This document shows positions 57,601-64,000 of a stretch of DNA of 64,000 bases, piece after piece. The stretch is taken from NCBI GenBank assembly GCA_031841125.1, contig CM063111.1, positions 45,768,955 through 45,832,954 on the forward strand. Direction: 5' to 3'. A model generated the notes under the pieces. The model ran no database searches and had not been told where the DNA came from. It saw only the letters and a list, made by a program, of their open reading frames with translations. How positions within the stretch are numbered: the stretch's first letter is position 1; the number at the start of each line of letters is the position of its first letter. The translations under genes were made by a program, and so were the position numbers. This DNA is from Acanthococcus lagerstroemiae (taxonomy: Eukaryota; Arthropoda; Insecta; Hemiptera; Eriococcidae).

Positions 57601-60600
57601 CTCCGAGTCCTGGTGTGTTTGAAGGAAGTGTGAAGACACTTAAAGAGTCTGAAACAAGTTTGAAATGAGCTTAGCAAACCTGGAACAAGTCTCAAAGACT
57701 TTTGAAACGTTTTGAAGACGTCGAGTCTCATGCACACTTGACCTAAGTGACAAATCTAACATTTTTCAGGAAAGCGTTTTGAAAGTTATTGCCTTGATGC
57801 ATTTTGAGCAGGTAAACTGGTTACAAAAGGTAATTCAGGTACCTAATCAAACTTTACGCCCCAGCTGTGATAATTAAGTACCACAGAATATGAAGGTTCA
57901 TCACATTATCACTTAGAACAATTGGCATGAGGTAAAACCATGTATTTGTTCTTCGGTCAAACAACATGCACCCTCTTGCGGACAGAAAATTAAATAATTC
58001 GATATTTTTTCATTCGCGCAGACAGATAGCTTACAGCTGCAGTAATAGTAATATGTACTTAGGTCAATTTCCATCAAAAAATCAGTTAGGTCAAGTGTAC
58101 ATGAGACATTCGACGTTTATATAGGCCTGGAAGACGTCTTCAAGAGTTTTGACATGCCCGAGAGAATTTCAAGGTATCTTGCAGAAGTCTGTACGAGTCG
58201 TGAGTTTTAAACAATGTTGGAAGAGTTTTAAAGAAGCTTACCTAAATATTGGAGAGTTGAACGCGTCTGAGCCGTAGACAGTTCTGAACAAGTCAAGAAG
58301 TTTTGAAAATTCAGGCAGAGTTCCAAGAAAGATTTAATCCATCTTTGATAGCCGTCAAGTCTTTAAATTCTGATTTTGACGATTCTGAGATCAGACTTGA
58401 TAAGTGTCTGAGAAACTTGCCAAGTCTTAGGATAACCTTGAAGAGTCCTGAAAAATATTCTGGATATCTTGAAGGGCCTTTAATTTTGAACAGGTCCAGA
58501 CGAGCTTTGAGGTATCAGAAAATTTTGAAACTTGAGAGGGTCCCACACTGAGTGAGTCTTGAATGGATGTCCCGTTGTCGCGAATAAGTTTTAAATGGAT
58601 CTAATAGTTTAGATAAGTTTTACTAAGTCTGAATAAAGTCTTGAGAGGTCTTGAAAAGAGACAGGTTGTAAAGACTGGATGTAACCGAAGTTTCAAAGAA
58701 TATGTAGCCCGTATAGAGGAATCAAGAGTTCTCGAGAAAATTAGAGAAGATTGTAAATGTTTCAGATCGGTGTATGAAAGTTTATTCAAGTCTTGGAGAG
58801 TGTTGATATGAGCCTTGAAGAGTCTTATAAACTCTTGAAAATGTCCTGAAAAGCCAAGAGAATCTTGAACAACTCTGAAATAGCCGTTAACTGTGTGAAA
58901 GTCTTTAACGAGTCCGAGTAGGTCCTTAAGAATGTAAACCATGTCTAAAAGAGTTTCAAGAAGTAATCACGAATTCTGAAGTCTTGTACAAGCATAGAAA
59001 AGTCTTTTAAGAACTTATGGAATCTAGAACAGTTAGTATTGCTACAATGTGGAGAACTCTTGATTATGCACGTAAAGAAAATCTTCATCTGGAAAAGTTT
59101 TGAAAGTATTTATAAATCTTGAAGGAGTCTGAGCAGATCTGACAGAATCTTATGCAAGTTCTCAACAAGTCTAGAAAGAAAGTATGTAAGTCTCGTGGGA
59201 GTTGAGAAAAATTGGAAACATGTCTAACATAGTATTGGAGAATCTTGAGTTTGGAAAATTCTTACACAAGTCTTGAAAAATTTCACCGGATTTTAAACAG
59301 GTCTTGAAGGATTCTTGAAATGATTTGTAAGTTTTAAAGAGTTGATAAATACACCTGGAACCTGTGAAGAGTCTGTTTTGAAGCAAGTCTCGGAGAGTTG
59401 CAGTGAGTCTTGAAAAAGTCTTCAGGAGTCTCAAATATGTTCGACATAATTATAAGAAATCTTGAACAAGTCTGTAAAAGTGTGAATGAGTTTTAAAAAT
59501 GTCTGAATGAAGCTCACATAAATTTTGAAGGAGTTTCAAATTATTTTTGGAGCGTCTAAAACAATTCTAAAAAAGTGTAGGCGTCTTGAAGATGCTGAAG
59601 AATTTTCAACCGATCTTGAAATGCTGTTAAAATTCTGCAAAGCTTGTCCGGAAAAGTTGAAAACCCGCAACAAGTCTTGAAAAAACGTTGAAGAGTCTTG
59701 ATAAATCTTCAAAAGAGAAAGGACCTTGAAGTCTCAACTAGTCTTGAACTAGTCTGGGGTTTTTTGAAGAGTTTTGAACATGTGTTCAATGATCTTGAAG
59801 AAGTCTCCAGTGAACTAGGAAATTCCTGGATAATTCTTTCAAGTTTGAACCAAGTTGGGTCTAGTTTTAAGGAGTTTGGAAAGAGTCGCAACTTTGACTA
59901 AAAAGTCTAAAAGCATATAAACACTTCAAGAACAGTATTACAAGCTTTTGAACAAATCTGGAAAAGTTTATATAAATATTGTGATTCGACTCGGAAGTTT
60001 TTAAAACATATTAATGAGGCTTTGAAATCTTGTGAAGGTCCTGAATGAGTCTTGAAGAGTTAGAAGTCGTAAGACAGTCCTGAAGAGTCTGAAAGAATAT
60101 TAAACGTGTCTTGAACGTGTCTAAAAGAATCTTAAACGAGAATAGGCGATGTTTGAAACGTGTATAAGTCTAGAAGAGTTCTGAAGAGATGCGCAAGTAC
60201 AAGAGTCTCGAAAAGTCGTAGCCAAACTTACAGAGATTTAGAAACTACTTGAAGAGCCCTATACTCGTCAGAAAGAGTCTTGAACGAATCTGTGAGAGTC
60301 GTATGACTCTGTAATCGGGTGTTAAGAGTTTCAGTGTGGCTTACACCTATCTGGAATAGTCTTGTGAAGTACCGTGTACGCCGGAATTGTCTTAAACGAG
60401 TCTTCAAGTGTCTCACGAATTCTGAAATGAGTGAAGAGTCTTAGTCTGAAACCAATCCAGAAGAGGCTTGAGAAGTTCTTGCCCCGCCGAAGAAAATCTT
60501 AGATATAGTCTTAAGTACGTCTGTTAGCGTAGAAGTTTTGAGTGAGCTTTGCAGAATCTTTGTATATTTTTAATAAGAAAGTGTTAATTAGTTGAAAGCC

Positions 60601-61610
60601 GTGTTCGACTTAAACGTGGGGCAATAAGTGAAAATATTCCGTGGCGCTTACTTGGAAACGTGCGAATTGAAGTCGCAAGGGAGGGGGGCCTTTTAGCTGA
60701 CGGTCTTCTTAAGAGGTCAAAAGATTTTAGTTTTCAAAATTCTGTTTACAATTTTGAAAATTTTTCACTCGCCTCGCTCACGAATGGATTCTTGCCTTAC
60801 ACTTCTTCAAAGCTGGACACCTTCTCGTCAAATATTTCTGGAAGCTCTTCGGCTGGGAAAGAGCATCTGAAAAAAATGAGCTGTGAAAAACAGAAGAAGG
60901 AAAAAATGAAATGGAATAATTTTGTGTGCATGCTGGAGGGGGGCATCCCAGTGGTTTTTCTGAGAGTGCCTTTCTCAATTTTGCGTCGATTCGATAGTGC
61001 TCGCATTAATGTCGCTCGATATCGTATTTCAGGCAGCGAATTCATAAAAAAAGTTAGCTGTTACTATTGCAAGTTATGCAGAATGTGTCTGACCTACAAT
61101 CCTAATCGGAATCAGGAGGAGCTGCTGTTGAGTCATTGTCGAGGACGGTTCCATTTGAAACGGTTTTCGTTGGAAAAGTTGAAGAGTAAGGTGGGTAACC
61201 GAAAACGATCAAGTTATTTGCATGGATAATCGATATTGGTTGAGCCCGAGGCTCTTGAAGTGGTAAGAGTTACGTGTTTTAACTTTGAACGCTCGATCTT
61301 ACAGACGAAGCAGACAACGGAGGCGAAACCGGAGAACCAGACGGAGAATACGAGTGCGAACGAACCCGGCGAAGAAGGGGCGGACGAAAAGTTATGGGCG
61401 GGCGAAGACGTGGTCGATGACGAACATAAGATGTCCGAGGATGAAGAGGACTCCCAGTCGGGATCGAGTAATCGATACGACAGATTTGGCCACAGCGATG
61501 AGAAGGAAACGATCGAAAAGCTGAAGACCAGCGTTGAGGTGGGAGCTGGCGATGCTGGGTCGGGTGACCAAGAGAATGCTGCCACAGTTGTGAAGAAGGA
61601 GGCTGAGTAA
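42616..61610 (+). CDS. Pep-like RGG and zinc-finger nuclear protein
   Basis: Probably a nuclear RNA-binding protein like insect 'zinc finger protein on ecdysone puffs' (fly protein 716 aa). Exons: 42616-42641, 42722-42933, 43367-43434, 43960-44052, 44598-44944, 46192-46249, 55688-55870, 55962-56090, 56166-56387, 56476-56577, 56684-56798, 56881-56976, 61033-61190, 61305-61610. Phases agree; 704 aa. The order is: Arg/Gly/Ser-rich N-terminus ('GRGSFRGRGRGS'), basic region ending 'ARLQQLLRRKKQLRIM', acidic stretch, then four zinc fingers: 'CAQC...HMHLSSYKH', 'YCKLCKLNYKQTKQEHCTSDFH', 'CSVC...HHRCTLQH', and 'YCKLCRMC...SHCRGRFH'. An acidic, disordered C-terminus with 'YDRFGHSDEKETIEKL' follows. 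Fingers of this type occur in matrin/CIZ1/ZNF326 relatives, so the Pep name is likely, not certain. Introns 6 and 12 are swollen with repeats. Confidence 0.75.
47071..47283 (+). mobile_element. tRNA-derived SINE inside LINE endonuclease
   Basis: GGTCTGGTTGGCCGAGTGGA (tRNA-like start and A box) and GGGTTCGAGTCC (B box) are followed by the family body (CTAGACTAGTTTTTCGACAAG, CGAAAGGGCGGATTCCGGGG) and the tail GTTGAGAGGAAAATTAGA. This is the only plus-strand copy and the most complete one. It separates two parts of the LINE endonuclease frame, so it is younger than the LINE. Confidence 0.85.
47384..47765. repeat. Unidentified insertion in LINE endonuclease
   Basis: The LINE endonuclease frame stops at about 47383 and resumes at about 47770. 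The inserted 0.38 kb has a skewed start with GTGGTCACTTTTCTGGAAAT, GGAAGTCAGGAAACTC and GGAAAAGTCAGGGAATTTTG, a style of short repeat seen in many animal genomes. No ends or target duplication could be set. Confidence 0.45.
48831..48997 (-). mobile_element. tRNA-derived SINE, head lost
   Basis: Minus-strand copy of the same SINE. It contains the tail, body and B box (GGGATCGAACCC on the plus strand) but stops at CCGGATTCCGAG, before the A box. It lies between 'DEGEVPL' and 'KKAEADRCGNYRTISL' of the LINE, so it interrupts that frame just before RT. Confidence 0.8.
49233..51377. mobile_element. Long foldback element with TA target duplication
   Basis: The left end CCGGGTGGTGCATGAGAACT and the right end AGTTCTCATGCACCAGCCTG are inverted copies, and homology runs inward for at least 400 bases. 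An inner pair at 49935-49987 and 50189-50241 also matches inversely. TA flanks both sides (49231-49232, 51378-51379). Removing the element with one TA restores the LINE reading across KGQDTY and MACIDIEKAFD, so the boundary is exact. A subterminal direct repeat (CAGGTGAACCATGAGAAAAC at 49324) echoes the end. The core is built of degenerate units of about 46 bases (TCTCCGATGATTTCC, GAATTTCATC), direct in the left arm and reversed in the right arm. CAGG-type ends with TA duplication fit Tc1/mariner. It has no transposase. Confidence 0.85.
52056..53334 (-). pseudogene. Minus-strand LINE reverse transcriptase
   Basis: A 254-codon minus-strand frame (53050-52286) plus upstream pieces encodes RT: 'NALFIDFNKAFDTLLS' near 53110, 'GVRQEDPSHQTFRGLDWDNK' (motif 4 damaged by a deletion), 'NNFRFSDDIILISKSARELG' holding the catalytic SDD, 'VDQFNYLGQMLTVNN', and 'CVTPCLTYGAQTWTLTKSQL'. 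The 3' end carries a (TAA)n-type tail, seen as ATTATTATT at 52058-52080, and abuts the plus-strand LINE at 52055. It therefore inserted into the plus LINE in the opposite direction, and its 5' end is truncated near 53334. It is dead but less decayed than its host. Confidence 0.8.
53613..54330 (-). pseudogene. Minus-strand LINE endonuclease remains
   Basis: Read on the minus strand from about 54310, 'MKIASLNVRSPQGNDK' resembles the N-terminal strand of an AP-type endonuclease. Further broken pieces continue downstream to about 53620. It has the same orientation as the RT at 52056-53334 and may be the 5' half of the same element, but a plus-strand LINE end (53335-53612) sits between them, so they could be separate copies. 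Many stops. Confidence 0.5.
54590..55230 (+). pseudogene. Third LINE RT fragment
   Basis: On the plus strand, 'VEAKTIEKVDEAIYLGQTIS' (about 54680) is followed by 'ITPTITYGSQTWATTKNQQK' (about 54870) and 'HTGRLADNR'-like and 'KPVRWRD'-like residues up to 55170. These are the post-catalytic thumb and C-terminal blocks of an APE-type LINE, distinct in sequence from the other two fragments in this intron. Frame breaks are frequent. Confidence 0.65.
57240..60540. repeat. Degenerate GAGTCTTGAA-word tract
   Basis: Over 3 kb, short words such as AGTCTTGAA, AAGAGTCTTGAA, GAACAAGTCT and GAAGAGTCTG recur at irregular 12-30 base spacing. An interruption of ordinary AT-rich DNA sits at 57730-58100. The tract fills intron 12 of the Pep-like gene. 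Open frames within it are by-products of the repeat composition. The same words, more eroded, occur at 28140-28350. Confidence 0.8.
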
Positions 61611-62243
61611 ATTTGCGATGGGGTCTTAGATTATTTTAACGGATATTCGTGGAACATTGTCTTAATTTATTTTTTATTTTTCTAATCGCGTCGAATGCGT
61701 GTTAAAATGACATATACCTTCATAGTTTCAAACTGCGTATCTTTTGGACTTGGTGGAGTAGAAGTGTCGGAGATATTCAGTTTGTCTGTGTATTTAGAAC
61801 TTAGCCTAATTTTTGATTACTTTTTTTCTGATTGTGATTCCTTTGTGTGTGGAGAATTTGATGTACCGCATTTATTGTTTATGCATTGTGTTGTCGGCGA
61901 TATCGTGTTTAGTAATGCGTTACGCAGTACATTAAAAATTCAAAGCACAGTTGAGTGTATGTTTTTATTAATCAGAGAAGTCGAGAAACGTGCGAGCTAA
62001 ATACAAGTTCTTTCAAGCATTCAGCACTGTAAAAACATTGATTAGCTTTCGATTGGCACAAAGAGTGGTTGAGTTCGAGTAAACTGATCTATGAATTATA
62101 AATCAAAATATTATATTCTTATGAGCCAGCTTCTCAGTTGTGTGACTGCTGAGCCTGACTACGGCAGCTTTCACCCATTTGGGCGCTGACTTTGCCGGGC
62201 ATTTCAACGAGCGTGGTGTTGCTCCATGTTCCAAGGTTCTTCT
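61611..62243. other. 3' UTR and spacer after the Pep-like gene
   Basis: U-rich sequence suited to a 3' UTR, with TTTTTTATTTTT near 61670. I find no canonical AATAAA close to the stop. A 101-codon frame at 61695-62000 has no resemblance to a known family. Confidence 0.4.
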
Positions 62244-62362
62244 TCTAATTCGCTCTCAACCCGAGCACTGGAATCCGCCCTTTCGAGCATTACTTCAGAG
62301 ACGTCGGGCAGCCTTTTAGGGCTGCATTAGCCCTCTTCTCTTCTTGCCGGAAATCGGCATAG
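62244..62362 (-). mobile_element. tRNA-derived SINE, 3' part
   Basis: TCTAATTCGCTCTCAACCCG, GAATCCGCCCTTTCGAGCAT and CAGAGACGTCGGGCAG match the SINE body and tail in reverse. The tRNA-like head is missing. It has more differences from the other copies, so it may be the oldest of the four. Confidence 0.75.
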
Positions 62363-62532
62363 ATCGACTGCGCTATCTTTCTGTCGAATACCCGTATCAC
62401 TAGCCCGGTGGTTTATGACGGTGAGTTCAACGAGCACCGGTAGATAGCGCCTTACCCATTTACAATACTGGCGACTGATTACACACTTTTCGGAAGCCTC
62501 TGCTGTAGAGCACCTTGCACCTACAACCCCAG

Positions 62533-63050
62533 GTGTGGCCATACGCTATTTTGAAGTCTTCCGTGCCTGTCGATGCCGAATTGGAATATAAACCTGTACT
62601 AGAGTGCGCTGCAAAATCACCTGTGCGGGTGTTAGCAGGGGGAAAAGGCCGGGTGATCAAAATCGAGATTTCCCATCCTTTAACGCAGGGAGCAAAGATT
62701 GGTCTAGTTTTATACAGGTTCCATCTGTTTTGTTTTGATAACTGTTTCAGTTCATAGTCAATGTTACAGAACAATGATTTCAATAAGCAGTTGCCCTCAA
62801 ATAACTCTAAATTTTTAAAAATTCAAAATATCGAATCATCCTTTGTAGTTTGTACATTTCTTATGGGAGCGAATTATTTGATCATCCGTCACCCCAAGTG
62901 CCCAAGTAGAAAGATTCTGAACTCTGCCGCCAGATGTCAGCTACTTTGAGTTTAAATTCCAATTGACTCGCGGTACGCTCCACATAGTCAATTCGGCATC
63001 GACGGGCGCGGAAGGCTTCAAATTTCCAAAATGGCATAATATGACCACAC
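62533..63050. mobile_element. Inverted-repeat element, 0.5 kb
   Basis: The left end GTGTGGCCATA and the right end TATGACCACAC are inverted copies. Both continue inward to a strongly conserved GTCGATGCCGAATTG / CAATTCGGCATCGAC pair. The interior includes GCACTAGAGTGCGCTGC-like sequence (from 62600) also found at 18690. Its inner arms resemble those of the 22.9-kb palindromic element. It ends about 250 bases upstream of the p115 start codon. Confidence 0.65.
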
Positions 63051-63304
63051 TCGAGATATTAGGTTCCTTAAAACAGTGACGTCTTCGGTTCTGCGACGTT
63101 AGCGCTCACTGCTTTAGCCTTGTATGACGGTATGACTTCTTAATGTTTTCATCTGTGAAAATGGTTAATATTTTGTTTACGTTGCGGCACGTCACACATT
63201 TTGATTTCGCTGATAACATTCAGTGATTGAACTGGATTGGAGTTCCTAATACGTTAACGTTATGTGAGAGGAACTCGGAAATTAAACCTCCCCGTGGTAT
63301 CAAA

Positions 63305-64000
63305 ATGGAATATTTCAAGAGCAGCTTCAAGTCCGTTCTTGGTAGCCAACAGGCCGAGGAAAAAATCTCCTACGCTGATACTGTAAGTGTATCAACATTA
63401 GTGAGGGTTGTCGCGTTTTCTGATTTCGAATCGAGATTATTTCGGTTCTACGTTTCAGGTTGAAAGGTTAGTCGAACGCATTCAGTCATCAACCTTACTA
63501 GAAGACCGCAGAGATGCGTGCCGAGCACTCAAAGCTCTATCCCGTAAGTACCGAGTCGAAGTCGGTGCCCAAGGTATGAATGGGTTGTGCCAAATCTTAC
63601 AGTCTGATTCTGGTGACACCGAAATCATCAGTTACGCTTTGGAAACGCTGTACAACATCACGTCACCCCAACCGTTAGAAGAAGAAGGTAATCTCCCTTG
63701 TCTTGGAACCAGTCTTACTCATGACAACACCTAACCATTTTGATTGTAATGCCTTAGAAAAACCTGCTGGCGATGAAAAACGCTGGGAAACCGTCGGCGA
63801 GCAATTCACCGAGATATTTATCAAGTTCCCGGATAATGTTGGCATTGTATTGAGTTTCCTAGATGAATACAACTTCCGAGTCCGATGGCCGGCTGTCAAA
63901 TTATTATCAAATTTAGTTACTAATAAGTAAGTGAGCTACATTTGTGTGGATTGAATTTATGGTGCGTGTATTACATGACGTCAACTTTCAGGCCAAAGGA
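63305..64000 (+). CDS. USO1: General vesicular transport factor p115, 5' part
   Basis: p115/Uso1 is a long coiled-coil tether that holds ER-derived vesicles to the Golgi and works with Rab1 and golgins. Four exons are seen: 63305-63382, 63459-63687, 63758-63926 and from 63992 off the right edge. Phases agree. The visible part is the start of the N-terminal armadillo-like head: 'RIQSSTLLEDRRDACRALKA', 'LSRKYRVEVGAQGMNGL', 'SYALETLYNIT', and 'GEQFTEIFIKFPDNVGIVLS' followed by 'EYNFRVRWPAVKLLSNL'. Each aligns with the vertebrate head domain in order. The ATG was chosen because it gives a short N-terminal peptide with 'YFKSSFKSVLGSQQAEE', as in other p115 proteins. The coiled coil and acidic tail lie outside the window. 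Confidence 0.95.

Noticed and set aside
57240..60540. Coding exons in the GTCTTGAA tract
   Set aside because: Open frames there are short, low complexity and on both strands, and the Pep-like exon 12 to exon 13 phase joins without them.
60660..61229. 189-codon frame as a longer exon 13 of the Pep-like gene
   Set aside because: The first two thirds look like intron sequence, while an acceptor (CGTATTTCAG) at 61032 joins exon 12 in correct phase just before the zinc finger.
61285..61524. Arg-rich 79-codon frame
   Set aside because: Alternate-frame shadow of the acidic last exon of the Pep-like gene.

Overview
The window is AT-rich animal nuclear DNA with GT-AG introns, several mostly short and some 4-9 kb long, and a dense layer of decayed transposons. 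The gene set (nibrin, TBC1D13, ribosomal protein eL14, a Pep-like RGG/zinc-finger protein, p115/USO1), with a protein resembling insect 'zinc finger protein on ecdysone puffs', points to an arthropod, most likely an insect. A hemipteran source is only a weak guess, based on the transposon mix.

Layout. Positions 1-16 kb hold no gene I can support: LINE reverse-transcriptase relics (about 0.2-0.7 and 13.7-16.1 kb), a hAT-like non-autonomous element with 8-bp target duplications (3.55-4.29 kb), a tRNA-derived SINE (4.6-4.8 kb), two convergent Polinton-type fragments (5.3-6.2 kb) and a 0.7-kb terminal-inverted-repeat element (9.94-10.65 kb). Positions 16.5-33 kb are a duplicated block. A 1.4-kb repeat (A, 16.54-17.97 kb) recurs at 30.16-31.54 kb. 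A 1.3-kb repeat (B) occurs at 21.08-22.40, partially again in tandem at 22.40-22.83, and at 31.63-32.94 kb. Between the copies lie an unrecognised two-exon gene candidate (23.27-23.90 kb), two diverged transposase-like ORFs sharing an S-D-G-C-x-x-Q-N-x-N motif (24.7-27.4 kb), a mariner relic and several small palindromic elements.

Positions 33.3-64 kb are the genic half. TBC1D13 (minus, 10 exons, 387 aa) and nibrin (plus, 11 exons, 741 aa) diverge from a 0.65-kb shared upstream region. Nibrin converges on eL14 (minus, 4 coding exons, the first being just the ATG). eL14 diverges from the large Pep-like gene (plus, 14 coding exons over 19 kb, 704 aa). The 5' end of p115/USO1 (plus) runs off the right edge. 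I assembled these models by hand; exon phases are consistent throughout.

The Pep-like gene has two enlarged introns. The 9.4-kb sixth intron is a nest of mobile elements: a plus-strand LINE broken by a SINE, an unknown repeat, a second SINE, a 2.1-kb foldback element with TA target duplication, and an opposite-strand LINE. The 4.1-kb twelfth intron is mostly a degenerate tract built on a GAGTCTTGAA-like word.

The genes are housekeeping: DNA double-strand-break repair (nibrin), Rab GTPase control (TBC1D13), translation (eL14), nuclear RNA binding (Pep-like) and ER-Golgi tethering (p115). Nothing suggests a shared pathway. The most unusual structures are the long foldback inside a transcribed intron, the degenerate repeat tract, the paired transposase-like genes inside a duplicated block, and the unrecognised two-exon gene.
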